Positions 1-8,227 of a stretch of DNA of 64,000 nt are shown one piece after another (the first letter of the stretch is position 1; each line of letters starts with the position of its first letter). Both the position numbers and the translations under genes were made by a program. Source of the DNA: Lysinibacillus alkalisoli (lineage in GTDB: Bacteria > Bacillota > Bacilli > Bacillales_A > Planococcaceae); contig NZ_BMJT01000006.1 in NCBI RefSeq assembly GCF_014643595.1, positions 62,001 through 126,000 on the forward strand, written 5' to 3'. The notes beneath the pieces are model-generated. The model did not search any database. It saw only the letters and a program-made list of their open reading frames with translations, and was not told the DNA's origin.

Positions 1-501
1 GAGCTCTGTCATTTTAGCATTAGGCTCCATAACCAACTTCACAGCCACATCGCGTTGACGTAAACGTTGAGGCCCTAATCGTTTAACAAACTGAGGGATA
101 AAATTAACAGCCATAATAAATAAAAATACAGCATATGCTGTTTCTGCATATAAGCCGACACCTACTGCGATACCAATACCTGATGCTGCCCAGATTAAGG
201 CGGCACTTGTCAACCCTGAAATAACATCGTTTTGTCGGCGTAAAATTACACCTGCCCCTAAAAAACCAACACCGCTCACAATTTGAGCGGTGAGGCGCAT
301 AGGGTCCATATTACGAAAAGTTGGTGTAGCAAAACGATGAAAGGATTCAATTGATACAACTGTAACAAGGCAACTTGCCACACATATAATCATTGTTGTT
401 TTTAAGCCTAAGGGTTTATGCTTTAATTGACGATCAATGCCAATTAATAGTCCAAAGAAAAGGGCTATTGTTAATTTCATCATGATTTCTGTATGAGTCA
501 T
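1..501 (-). CDS. MgtC/SapB family membrane protein (3' part cut by window edge)
   Basis: Partial gene; the 3' end lies beyond the window. The 167 visible residues begin with ATG at 501 behind an AAGGCGGTG ribosome binding site. They contain the family signature (GLLIGIDRQ near the start, then GVGFLGAGVILR around residue 80 and a SAALIWAASGIG stretch) and about four hydrophobic segments. MgtC/SapB proteins are inner-membrane proteins linked to growth in low magnesium. The gene lies 20 bases after mgtE and is the last visible gene of the M-box-controlled magnesium cluster, which supports a magnesium-related role. The exact activity is not shown by sequence. Confidence 0.88.
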   Translation of the reverse strand, partial: MTHTEIMMKLTIALFFGLLIGIDRQLKHKPLGLKTTMIICVASCLVTVVSIESFHRFATPTFRNMDPMRLTAQIVSGVGFLGAGVILRRQNDVISGLTSAALIWAASGIGIAVGVGLYAETAYAVFLFIMAVNFIPQFVKRLGPQRLRQRDVAVKLVMEPNAKMTEL

Positions 502-521
502 CTGCTACACCGCCTTTCTTG

Positions 522-1496
522 TTATAAACCTAAATACCAACTAGCAATTGAGAAGTAGATTAACACACCTACAATATCTGCTACAGAAGTGATTAATGGT
601 GCGCTTGCTGTTGCAGGATCCATCTTTAATTTATTAAAGATAAATGGCAGTGACATACCAATCAAACTACCTACCATAACGACTAGTGTCATCGTTAGTG
701 AGACAACTACTGCGATTTCTGCACCTCCACGTACAAAACCTACAATCGAAACAGCGATTGCCATTGTAATCCCTAGTAAAAAGGAGATAGAAATCTCTTT
801 TGTAAATAATTTGAGCCAATCTTTAATTTTGACATCACCTAAAGCCATCGCTCGAATCATTAAGGTGGAGGCTTGCGAACCTGCATTCCCTCCACTGTCT
901 ACTAACAAAGGTAAAAAGAAGACGAGTGCAATATTATTTTCAATTACATCTTCAAAATGAGCAATACCAGCACCTGAGAATACATTCATAAAGACTAATA
1001 ATACGAGCCATGTAATACGTTTTCTGTAAAGTAAGCTAACACTTGCATCTTTTAAACCTTCACCTAGTGGCGAAACTGGTGCCATCTTTAAAAAATCTTC
1101 TGTTGCCTCATGTTTGACTACATCTAAAATATCATCAACATGAACAACACCAATCATTTGAAAACGTTCATTCACAATGGGTACTGACAATAAGTCCTCC
1201 TTTTCAAACATCATCGCTAGTTCTTCTTGGTCCATATCTGATGGCGCATACACTACATCTTTTGTCATAATATCTTGAATGCGACTGTCCTTCTCTGCAA
1301 TTACAAGCTCCCTAACAGATAACACACCACATAAACGACTGTAATCATCTGTCACATAAATATAATGTAGATTTTCTTTATTTTTTGCATGCTTTCTAAA
1401 GTATGCGATGGCATTATCTACGATGAAGTGACCTGGTACTGTAATGTAAGTGGTCTCCATAATTTGTCCAGCTGACTCATGTTTAAAGTTTGCCAT
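522..1496 (-). CDS. mgtE: MgtE-type magnesium channel lacking the N-terminal domain
   Basis: The 324 residues are shorter than the usual about 450 of MgtE. The protein starts directly at the CBS pair (about residues 10-130), followed by the five-helix channel domain (about 155-324). Conserved channel motifs are present: GNAGSQASTLMIRA near 205 and DPATASAPLITSVADIVG near 290. The alpha-helical N domain that helps sense cytosolic Mg2+ in typical MgtE is absent. The start is well supported by an AAGGGAGG site just upstream of ATG at 1496, so this is not a miscalled start. It follows the corA-like genes after a 124-base gap with no obvious terminator, so it is probably in the same M-box transcript. 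Confidence 0.9.
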   Translation of the reverse strand: MANFKHESAGQIMETTYITVPGHFIVDNAIAYFRKHAKNKENLHYIYVTDDYSRLCGVLSVRELVIAEKDSRIQDIMTKDVVYAPSDMDQEELAMMFEKEDLLSVPIVNERFQMIGVVHVDDILDVVKHEATEDFLKMAPVSPLGEGLKDASVSLLYRKRITWLVLLVFMNVFSGAGIAHFEDVIENNIALVFFLPLLVDSGGNAGSQASTLMIRAMALGDVKIKDWLKLFTKEISISFLLGITMAIAVSIVGFVRGGAEIAVVVSLTMTLVVMVGSLIGMSLPFIFNKLKMDPATASAPLITSVADIVGVLIYFSIASWYLGL

Positions 1497-1620
1497 TGTA
1501 AAACCTCCCTTAACTCCACCTCCAACATGATGTTAAGAAGTGAATATTTCCTTGCTTACTCCTATGACTCTCAGGGGAACTATCCAATTCCCATCACCAC
1601 ACAATCTCTAATTTAATGAA

Positions 1621-2568
1621 TTAAAAGTAACGTTTTTTATAAAATACATACGTAAAGGCAGCACTTAAACTCACCATAATAACGATTAATGCTGTAAAAG
1701 CATAAGGCTCGTCTTGGAAGGGTAAAGGTACATTCATGCCATAAATACTCGCTACTAATGTGGGCACAGATAATACAATAGCTGCCGCTGTTAAAAATTT
1801 CACAATATGGCTCACATTATTTTGGATAACATTCCCATAAGCATCCATCACGTTATTTAAATTTAATTGACTAATCTCTGCAATAGCATGCGCTTGATCT
1901 AATTCAATCATCGCGTCTTCTACTACATCTTCATCATGGTCTTGTAATGGAAAATATTTCCCATACACCATCTTCTCTGTCATTGACTTCATCTGCTTTA
2001 ACGATGTTGTCATGTGCAATAAACTTTCGTTGAGATTTAATAAGGTATACAACTCTTTATTTTGATAGGATGCTGCAAGTTGTTTCTCTGTATGTTGAAT
2101 CGCTTCTTCAATTTCTTCTAAAAATGCCACGTAAGCATGAGCAACGGACTTAATGACATTTAATGTATTGCGTGTTGGGCCACCATTTTGCCAGAGCAAA
2201 GCCTCTTTAGCGAGCGACTCATATAAAAAGGAGGTATCCTTTTGACATACTGTAATAAATTGCTGCTCATTTTGAATGATGCCAAGTGGTATAGTTTTGT
2301 AGCGTACCTCTTTAGATAAATCTTCTACCACATCGTCTTCATAAGGGATATGAACAATAATAAGGCTATTTCCTTTATGTTCTTCAATCCTTGCTCTTTC
2401 ATGAGGGTCTAGGGCATCTTGTAAAAAATGCGCTGGTAAATGATATGCTTTCGTTATCTTTGCAACTTCACTCTTTGTTGGTGCTGTTAATTGTACCCAT
2501 GAGCTACTATTCATTTGAGAGGTAGGTGCTAAGCCGATACCTGGTTCTTCTTTAAAATACGTTAACAA
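1621..2568 (-). CDS. CorA-family magnesium transporter (third paralogue)
   Basis: A 315-residue CorA-family protein with a long cytoplasmic N-terminal part, helical stalk and two C-terminal membrane helices. The selectivity motif YGMN occurs near residue 278 at the end of the first helix, followed by PLPFQDEPYAF, a loop shared with the other cluster paralogues. The C-terminus ends in KKRYF, the usual basic tail. The start appears to be TTG at 2568 behind GGAAGGGG. It lies 16 bases after the second paralogue and is clearly co-transcribed. CorA proteins are pentameric Mg2+ (sometimes Co2+/Ni2+) channels; the substrate here is inferred from motif and the M-box. Confidence 0.88.
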   Translation of the reverse strand: MLTYFKEEPGIGLAPTSQMNSSSWVQLTAPTKSEVAKITKAYHLPAHFLQDALDPHERARIEEHKGNSLIIVHIPYEDDVVEDLSKEVRYKTIPLGIIQNEQQFITVCQKDTSFLYESLAKEALLWQNGGPTRNTLNVIKSVAHAYVAFLEEIEEAIQHTEKQLAASYQNKELYTLLNLNESLLHMTTSLKQMKSMTEKMVYGKYFPLQDHDEDVVEDAMIELDQAHAIAEISQLNLNNVMDAYGNVIQNNVSHIVKFLTAAAIVLSVPTLVASIYGMNVPLPFQDEPYAFTALIVIMVSLSAAFTYVFYKKRYF

Positions 2569-2584
2569 TGGGAACGCCCCTTCC

Positions 2585-3532
2585 TTAAATAGTTAAAAAT
2601 CGTTTCTTTTTAAACAATGCCATTAGCACGGCAACAATAAGCACCATTAAAATGCCAACTACAATTGTGGAAATCCACTCTGTTTCATATGGCAATGCTA
2701 CGTTCATAGAAAAAATACTGCCCATCATTGTTGGAATGACGAGAACGATCGTTAAAGTAGTCAAAATTTTCAAAATAGAATTTAAATTATTATGGATTAC
2801 CACAGCATAGGCATCCATGAGATTACTGAGGCTTTCTCTTCGTAATTCGGTTACAGCTTTTGCTTGTTTAATATCTAGTAAGGCACTTTGTAACATGCGC
2901 GCATCTTCATCATATAGTTTAATATCACGCCCATTAAGTAAGCGTTCAAAAACCATTTGCATAGCCCCTAATGATGTTGAAAAATAGACTAAACTTTTAT
3001 TCAAGTTAATTAAGCCAAATAACTCATTGTTACGATAGGCTTTTTTCAACTTATGTTGGAGTCTACCTACTTGTTGTGTAATGGTCATTAATGTTTGTTC
3101 ATAAGCTATAGCAACACCCTCAAATAAAAATAACGTCATGCGTGTTTTCATATGAGTATCAAAATCGCCATACGTTCCTTTGATTAATGACGCAAACATA
3201 GGGACTTCTTCTTTTGCTACTACTACCATGTGATCTTTAACATGGATAATGCCAAATGGTATCGTTTGATAAGGCAAAGCCTCTAATACATTGTGCTTTG
3301 TTTTAGTTGGCATATTTAAAATCATTAATAATGCTTCTTGCTCACGTGTAATCCGTGGACGTTCATTGACATCCAGTACATCACGGAAAAATTTTGCCGG
3401 AATCTTTAAATCCTTCGCTGTTTGGGCAATTTCTTGTGATGTAGGATTTACCATGTATATTAAGGCATTATGCACAATGCGAGATGCTTGCTTTAATTGC
3501 CCTTGCTCAGGGCTGTAGTATATCGTCTGCAC
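2585..3532 (-). CDS. CorA-family transporter with SMN instead of GMN (second paralogue)
   Basis: A 315-residue CorA-family protein with the same architecture as its neighbours: N-terminal cytoplasmic domain, long stalk helices and two terminal membrane helices ending in a basic tail (KKKRF). Where the family has GMN, this protein reads FSMN (about residue 280), so the selectivity-filter glycine is replaced by serine. The following loop (VALPYETEW) also differs from the PLPFQD loop of the two sister proteins. The start is GTG at 3532 behind AGAGG. Spacing to both neighbours is 15-16 bases. GMN is strongly conserved in functional CorA, so this copy may have altered selectivity, act in hetero-oligomers or be regulatory; this is inference. 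Confidence 0.83.
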   Translation of the reverse strand: MQTIYYSPEQGQLKQASRIVHNALIYMVNPTSQEIAQTAKDLKIPAKFFRDVLDVNERPRITREQEALLMILNMPTKTKHNVLEALPYQTIPFGIIHVKDHMVVVAKEEVPMFASLIKGTYGDFDTHMKTRMTLFLFEGVAIAYEQTLMTITQQVGRLQHKLKKAYRNNELFGLINLNKSLVYFSTSLGAMQMVFERLLNGRDIKLYDEDARMLQSALLDIKQAKAVTELRRESLSNLMDAYAVVIHNNLNSILKILTTLTIVLVIPTMMGSIFSMNVALPYETEWISTIVVGILMVLIVAVLMALFKKKRFLTI

Positions 3533-3547
3533 AGCTTTTCCTCTTTC

Positions 3548-4438
3548 CTAAATGATTTGTTTTTTACGTAAAATAAAACCTGATAAGACAATCATCACAA
3601 CACAGATGAACATAATTATCGTTAAAGCATACGGCGCATCTTGGAACGGTAAAGGCGTATTCATACCGTAAATACCAGCTGCTCCTAAAGGCACAGCTGC
3701 CATTAAAATGTAAACCGTTAATCGTTGTACACTTATACTTAAATTATTTTCAATCATCGCTGAATAGGCATCCATTAATCCGCCTAAATTGATGTTGTAT
3801 ACTTGTGCCATATTTGCTGCTTGATTTAACGCCACCTCAATATCTAGCAATTGTTGATCTTCTTCACCATCTAACCAAGTATGTAACTCATAGACCAATT
3901 TATGCACCATCATTTGATTGGCTTTTGCTGTGCGAGCCATCATCGTCAAACTGCGATTATACGCCATCAAATTAAACATTTGCTTGTTGTGAATTGCTGT
4001 CTTTAGTTTATTTTCTGTTTCAGTTACACGCATATCAATCTCATATAGCGCATCAATGGTGTGCATGGCTATGAGTTGTAATAACGCCAACACATACTCA
4101 TGTGAAAATGTTGTAGTCATTGACAGTATAGGGTGCGTTGAAGCACAAATGGTTACAGTATAAGTGGGGGCTAAATAAATGCCAATTGCTATACTATCGT
4201 AAGCAATGCCCTTCTTCTTTTCTGTTGCGATTGGGGCTTGTACAATCATCATTAAAGCATCACCACGTAATTTCACACTTGGCAAGGCATTTTTTTGTAA
4301 TGCCGCTTGTAAAAAAGATGGTGGCACATGATGCTTCACCTTTACATTTTTTACTTCTTGATCTGTTGGTTGCATGAGTAACACATGTTCATGATTAATC
4401 TCACTTGTTTTACTACGCGACCTTGTTATCGTCAACAT
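3548..4438 (-). CDS. CorA-family magnesium transporter (first paralogue after the M-boxes)
   Basis: A 296-residue CorA-family protein and first gene downstream of the tandem M-boxes. The open frame extends to 4513, but that would run through the second M-box terminator. ATG at 4438 with an AAAGGAGGTG site seven bases upstream is the credible start (MLTITRSRSK). Two C-terminal membrane helices flank the YGMN motif (near residue 264) and the PLPFQDAPYAL loop, and the tail is basic (RKKQII). It is the promoter-proximal member of a run of three paralogues separated by about 15 bases each. Expected role: Mg2+ uptake under magnesium limitation, by family and riboswitch context. Confidence 0.88.
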   Translation of the reverse strand: MLTITRSRSKTSEINHEHVLLMQPTDQEVKNVKVKHHVPPSFLQAALQKNALPSVKLRGDALMMIVQAPIATEKKKGIAYDSIAIGIYLAPTYTVTICASTHPILSMTTTFSHEYVLALLQLIAMHTIDALYEIDMRVTETENKLKTAIHNKQMFNLMAYNRSLTMMARTAKANQMMVHKLVYELHTWLDGEEDQQLLDIEVALNQAANMAQVYNINLGGLMDAYSAMIENNLSISVQRLTVYILMAAVPLGAAGIYGMNTPLPFQDAPYALTIIMFICVVMIVLSGFILRKKQII

Positions 4439-4470
4439 CGTAACACCTCCTTTTGTATAAAACATGGTAC

Positions 4471-4500
4471 AAAAAAACACCCCTCTACAAAGAGGAGTGT
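4471..4500 (-). terminator. Terminator of the second M-box
   Basis: On the minus strand a 10-bp stem (ACACTCCTCT with AGAGGGGTGT, one G-U pair), loop TTGT, is followed by seven T. The 5' arm can instead pair with the CTCTACGA 3' end of the preceding aptamer, which is the usual terminator/antiterminator switch of M-box leaders. It lies 33 bases upstream of the first corA start. Confidence 0.88.
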
Positions 4501-4540
4501 GATAAAAGCGCATCGAAAAAACGCCTAAATAAACCCCCTT

Positions 4541-4681
4541 CGTAGAGTTTTAGCACTATATGACATAGGATAATTCCAGCTACATTAAAAATCACCTTAG
4601 CTCGATGATTCCTGTTGACCCATTGGCGTCTCTGGACATTTCTGGGCAGCAGCTTATCTTCATATAGGAGCCTCACCTAAC
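4541..4681 (-). promoter_or_regulatory. M-box (ykoK) magnesium riboswitch, copy 2 (gene-proximal)
   Basis: The minus strand carries the conserved M-box core in order: GTTAGGTGAGGCTCCTATA, GCTGCTGCCCAGAAATGTCC, GACGCCAATGGGTCAACAGG, ATGTAGCTGGA, CCTATGTCATATAGTGCTAA and CTCTACGA. This matches the ykoK leader family, which binds Mg2+ and terminates transcription when Mg2+ is high. A dedicated terminator follows at 4471-4500. It is the second of two closely similar copies in one leader. Confidence 0.95.
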
Positions 4682-4724
4682 AAGTGTTTAAGTGTGCATA
4701 TATTTTGTATCGTTTTGGCAAAAA

Positions 4725-4758
4725 ATAAAAAGCATCCCTCTCTACAAAGAGGAATGCT
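4725..4758 (-). terminator. Terminator of the first M-box
   Basis: The minus strand reads an 11-bp stem, AGCATTCCTCT with AGAGGGATGCT (one G-U pair) around a six-base loop, followed by a T-rich tract. The 5' arm CCTCTTTGTAGAG is nearly complementary to CTCTACGAAAGAGG at the 3' end of the first aptamer, giving a clear antiterminator alternative. Confidence 0.88.
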
Positions 4759-4820
4759 TAATGGACATCACTAAATAAATACTTATGAATAACATAAGCC
4801 ATAGTAAATTAAGCCTCTTT

Positions 4821-4968
4821 CGTAGAGCTTTAGCACTATATGACATAGGATATATCTAATATCCAGCTACATTAAAAACCACCTTATGTCGATGGTTCCT
4901 GTTGACCCATTGGCGTCTTTGGACATTTCTGGGCAGCAGCATGTCTCCATATAGGAGCCTCACCTAAC
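4821..4968 (-). promoter_or_regulatory. M-box (ykoK) magnesium riboswitch, copy 1 (promoter-proximal)
   Basis: Full M-box consensus on the minus strand, from GTTAGGTGAGGCTCCTATA (near 4968) through CTGCTGCCCAGAAATGTCC, GACGCCAATGGGTCAACAGG, ATGTAGCTGGA and CTATGTCATATAGTGC to AGCTCTACGA (near 4821). It is about 150 bases upstream of copy 2 and has its own terminator between, so RNA polymerase must read through two Mg2+-responsive terminators before the transporter genes. Confidence 0.95.
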
Positions 4969-5010
4969 GAGGAATCTGTATCATTTTTTTCTTGCCGTTC
5001 AACAACTCTA

Positions 5011-5039
5011 GTTATACGCCACTCTTTTTTAACTGTCAA
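5011..5039 (-). promoter_or_regulatory. Sigma-A promoter of the magnesium cluster
   Basis: On the minus strand TTGACA (5034-5039) and TATAAC (5011-5016) are separated by 17 bases. This is a near-consensus sigma-A promoter placing the transcript start about 35 bases before the first M-box. Confidence 0.8.
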
Positions 5040-5190
5040 CCATATATTTTTATTTTATGGCACAGATCAGGGAGCAAACCTTGTCATAACAATGTTTGAC
5101 AAATTTAAAATAAATTTAGACAAGTCGCTTTCAACACCTCAACTTTTATACTAAAATGAGGGAGAATGCATTTGAAGGGATGGATTAAAG

Positions 5191-5922
5191 ATGGTAAAAG
5201 AACTTTTACGTAACCACTCATCTGTACGCATTTATGATGGCGTGCAATTGAGTAAAGACAAGGTAGTCGATTTAATCACTACAGCACAAATGGCAGCTAC
5301 TTCACATTTTGTACAAGCTTATAGTGTAGTGTGGGTAACAGATGAAAAAAAGAAAGAACAATTAGGCTTACTCTCTAATAACCCTCGACAATTTGAAACA
5401 TCTGGTGCAGCCTTCGTATTTTGTGTAGACTTTAAACGACTACAAGTAGCAGGGCAGCTTGAAGGTGTAGATATTGTGGCTGATTCAGCAGAAAATGTAC
5501 TTGTTGGGGTTGCTGATGTTGGTCTTTTCGCACAAAACTTCGTAGTAGCGGCAGAGAGTGAAGGATACGGAATTTGTTATATTGGAGGAGTGCGTAACAA
5601 ACCTGAGGAAATTAGTGAATTATTACAATTACCTGACCATGTCTTTCCGTTATTTGGTCTAACCATTGGGGTACCAGCAAGACGTAATGAAGTGAAACCA
5701 CGCCTACCTATTAGCACAATTCTTCACGAAAACACCTACGATGCAAGTCACTATGAAGAAGATTTAAACGCTTATAATAAAACGATGGAAACGTATTATA
5801 ACAGCCGTTCTTCTAATCGTAAAATTGATAATTGGACAAAACAAATGGCTGATTTTTTAGTAGAGCAACGTCGTCCACATATAAAAGAATTTTTACAAAA
5901 AAAAGGCTTTACTTGGCAATAA
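5191..5922 (+). CDS. NAD(P)H-dependent oxidoreductase of the nitroreductase family
   Basis: The 243 residues match the NfsA/FRP-type flavin (FMN) oxidoreductases. The N-terminal HSSVRIYDG stretch, the AQMAATSHFVQAYS region (about 33-46), the GLFAQNFVVAAESEGYGICYIGGVRN core (about 110-135) and the LTIGVPA segment (about 165) are typical. The C-terminal arm with Tyr-rich and WTKQM residues is also family-like. These enzymes reduce nitroaromatics, quinones or flavins using NAD(P)H and act as dimers in the cytosol. The gene is monocistronic, divergent from the magnesium cluster, and ends in a bidirectional terminator. ATG at 5191 is chosen because GAAGGGATGG precedes it. Confidence 0.87.
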   Translation: MVKELLRNHSSVRIYDGVQLSKDKVVDLITTAQMAATSHFVQAYSVVWVTDEKKKEQLGLLSNNPRQFETSGAAFVFCVDFKRLQVAGQLEGVDIVADSAENVLVGVADVGLFAQNFVVAAESEGYGICYIGGVRNKPEEISELLQLPDHVFPLFGLTIGVPARRNEVKPRLPISTILHENTYDASHYEEDLNAYNKTMETYYNSRSSNRKIDNWTKQMADFLVEQRRPHIKEFLQKKGFTWQ

Positions 5923-5923
5923 A

Positions 5924-5960
5924 AAAATCGCGCGCATAACAGATGCGTGCGATTTTTATT
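5924..5960. terminator. Bidirectional terminator
   Basis: A stem of AAATCGCGCGCAT with ATGCGTGCGATTT (one G-U pair) around AACAG is flanked by A and T runs on both sides. It serves the plus-strand nitroreductase gene and the convergent gltP gene. Confidence 0.85.
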
Positions 5961-5962
5961 TA

Positions 5963-7234
5963 TTATGCTTCTTTCACAGGTTGGTCAAAATAGGTTGCGG
6001 CTGCTTGTTCATCAAATCTACCTTCCCATTTCGCAATAACAATCGTTGCTAATGAGTTACCCATCACATTGACCGCCGTACGAGCCATATCAAGTATACG
6101 GTCAATACCAGCAATGAACGCTAAACCTTCAACTGGAATACCAACAGAACCTAACGTTGCTAACAATACAACGAAAGACACACCTGGTACACCCGCAATC
6201 CCTTTTGAAGTAATCATTAATACTAACACTAATGTAATTTGTTGACCTATTGTTAATGGAATATCATACATTTGAGCAATGAAAATAGCGGCTATTGCTT
6301 GGTATAATGTCGAACCATCTAAATTAAAGGAATAACCTGTTGGTACAACGAAGGAGACAATGTCTTTTGGCACACCGAAACGCTCCATCTTTTGCATAAT
6401 TTTAGGCAAAACGGTTTCCGAACTTGACGTTGAATAGGCTAGAATCAGTTCTTCTTTTAAAATCTTTACCAATGTAAAAATACTTGTCCCTACATATTTT
6501 GCGATTAACCCTAGTACAATAATGACAAATAAAAACATACAAACATATACTAATATCGCTAATTTCCCTAGCGCAACTAAAGAGCTTAAACCAAATTTTG
6601 ACACAGTAATACCAATTAAAGCAAACACACCAAATGGCGCGAACTTCATTACCGTATTAGTTACCCAAAACATCGCATCAGCTACACCTGAAAAAAACTG
6701 AAGTACAGGTTGCCCACGCTCTCCAATGGCTGCTACCCCTAAGCCAAATAATACAGAGAAGAAAATAATAGCTAACATATCCCCTTGTGCCATAGCGTCG
6801 ATAATATTCGTTGGCACAATGCTAACAATCGTATCACCAAACCCTGAGCTTTCAACATCCTTTGTCGTTTCCACATATGTTGAAATATCTGTTTGTGTAA
6901 TGTCATTCATATTTACACCAACACCTGGTTTAGCAAGGTTAGCTGCTAATAAACCAAAGACGATGGCAATTGTTGTAACAACCTCAAAATAAATGATGGT
7001 TTTTGTCCCTAGGCGACCTAGCTGCTTCATATCACCTGTGCCTGCTACACCTAGAATTAGTGTAGATATAATAATCGGAACAACAATCATTTTAATCAAA
7101 TTTAAAAATATTGTGCCAATTGGTTGTAAATACTTCTCTACGTTAGGGTTACCATAAAAAATAGCTCCTACAATAATACCGAGCACTAAACCAATTAAAA
7201 TTTGATAAGCTAAGCTTATTTTTTTCTTTTTCAA
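5963..7234 (-). CDS. gltP: Glutamate/aspartate symporter, GltP type
   Basis: A 423-residue dicarboxylate/amino acid:cation symporter (DAACS/SLC1 family) with eight helices and two re-entrant loops. Landmarks are AYSTSSSETVLPKIM (HP1, near residue 265), SFNLDGSTLYQA (helix 7, near 305) and DRILDMARTAVNVMGN (helix 8, near 380). The NLDGS and NVMGN versions, instead of NMDGT and NVxGD, resemble proton-coupled GltP rather than sodium-coupled GltT; that assignment is from memory of the family and is moderate. It lies downstream of a GlnK/GlnL-like two-component pair on the same strand, which probably controls it. A perfect inverted repeat (7247-7287) sits just before its ribosome binding site. Confidence 0.88.
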   Translation of the reverse strand: MKKKKISLAYQILIGLVLGIIVGAIFYGNPNVEKYLQPIGTIFLNLIKMIVVPIIISTLILGVAGTGDMKQLGRLGTKTIIYFEVVTTIAIVFGLLAANLAKPGVGVNMNDITQTDISTYVETTKDVESSGFGDTIVSIVPTNIIDAMAQGDMLAIIFFSVLFGLGVAAIGERGQPVLQFFSGVADAMFWVTNTVMKFAPFGVFALIGITVSKFGLSSLVALGKLAILVYVCMFLFVIIVLGLIAKYVGTSIFTLVKILKEELILAYSTSSSETVLPKIMQKMERFGVPKDIVSFVVPTGYSFNLDGSTLYQAIAAIFIAQMYDIPLTIGQQITLVLVLMITSKGIAGVPGVSFVVLLATLGSVGIPVEGLAFIAGIDRILDMARTAVNVMGNSLATIVIAKWEGRFDEQAAATYFDQPVKEA

Positions 7235-7246
7235 GCTTACTCCCCC

Positions 7247-7287
7247 CTACAATGATATCGTTTTCAAAAAACTTGTTATCATTGTAG
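7247..7287. promoter_or_regulatory. Inverted repeat in the gltP leader (candidate operator or hairpin)
   Basis: The 11-base arms CTACAATGATA (7247-7257) and TATCATTGTAG (7277-7287) are perfect inverted copies with centres 30 bases apart, about three helical turns. The repeat ends next to the GGGGGGAG ribosome binding site of gltP. It may bind a dimeric regulator (the adjacent response regulator is a candidate) or form an RNA hairpin. The role is inference. Confidence 0.55.
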
Positions 7288-7335
7288 AAGGTGACTTATC
7301 AATTCCGACAAAATCCTACATTATTTTTTAAAATT

Positions 7336-8223
7336 TTATTGATAATATTTTTCGTTAGTTTCCACCAGTAACACTTGTAAAAAACGCTTTATATTCACTT
7401 TTATCTTTTTAGGCATGGGCTTTTCATCTTGAATCGCCTTCATACATAACCTGATTTCAGCAAATTCAAAATAACGAGGGGCATAATACTCAAACTCTTG
7501 ACTGGCATAATCTACAGCTCCCATAATCGCAATATTATGCATAGCTGTAATAATAGCACGGCGTATTCTCTGTTCAATTGCTTTTGTTTCTTTCATAATA
7601 TCGAGGGCTGTAAACTTAGTTTGCGATGCTAATTTCTCATATAAATCTTTGAGTGGTGGTAATTGTTTTAGCACATCATTTTGCTGGGTAAGCAGTTCGA
7701 TGATGGCTACAATATCTTCACTCCCTGACTCGCCTACAATCCCTAAATCATTTAAAATAGACAATACAATATCTTTAACGGTACGCTGTTGCTCTTCAAC
7801 CGCCTCTTTTTCAATATGCACTAATGATTTTTTGATAGTTAATAAAGATTGCTTTAAAAGAAAGCGCTCTGCTGTCTTTTTCAACACATTTGTTACTTCT
7901 ATTTTATTAATCGGTTTATGAATAAAAAACTCCACATCTTGTTGATACGCCTCGCTAATCATATCTTTATTCACGACTTGTGAGATCATAACAAAATGCC
8001 CTTTAAAGTTAGCTTTTCTTAATTGATCAATTGTGACAATGCCATCTTGTTTTGGCATTAATAAATCAATCAAAACAAAGTCTGGATGACTTAATAAAAT
8101 AGGTGCTACAGCTGATTCCCCGTCTTCAGCCTCTCCTACAATTACACCTAAATCACTATCAATAATAATTTGACTTAACATTCGTCTGCTCACAATGTCA
8201 TCATCTACTATAAAATAACGCAT
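7336..8223 (-). CDS. Response regulator, GlnL (YcbB) type
   Basis: The 295 residues start with a receiver domain (1-120): acidic pair DDD at 7-9, phospho-acceptor Asp in FVLIDLLMP near residue 53, and the KPIN lysine near 103. After a helical linker, the C-terminal half (about 170-290) resembles the YcbB/GlnL output domain rather than a standard winged helix. It starts four bases after the histidine kinase stop, so the two genes form an operon. In B. subtilis the GlnK-GlnL pair responds to glutamine and controls glsA-glnT; here the neighbouring gltP suggests glutamate or glutamine transport as target (inference). Confidence 0.85.
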   Translation of the reverse strand: MRYFIVDDDIVSRRMLSQIIIDSDLGVIVGEAEDGESAVAPILLSHPDFVLIDLLMPKQDGIVTIDQLRKANFKGHFVMISQVVNKDMISEAYQQDVEFFIHKPINKIEVTNVLKKTAERFLLKQSLLTIKKSLVHIEKEAVEEQQRTVKDIVLSILNDLGIVGESGSEDIVAIIELLTQQNDVLKQLPPLKDLYEKLASQTKFTALDIMKETKAIEQRIRRAIITAMHNIAIMGAVDYASQEFEYYAPRYFEFAEIRLCMKAIQDEKPMPKKIKVNIKRFLQVLLVETNEKYYQ

Positions 8224-8227
8224 ATTC

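Noticed and set aside
4438-4513. Upstream extension of the first corA gene to 4513
   Set aside because: The extra 25 codons lie in the M-box terminator; ATG 4438 has an ideal ribosome binding site.
4485-4676. 63-codon frame across the second M-box
   Set aside because: It is a translation of the conserved riboswitch and its terminator, without a ribosome site.
4471-4968. CRISPR-like or insertion repeat explanation for the duplicated sequences
   Set aside because: The two copies match the M-box consensus and each is followed by its own functional-looking terminator.
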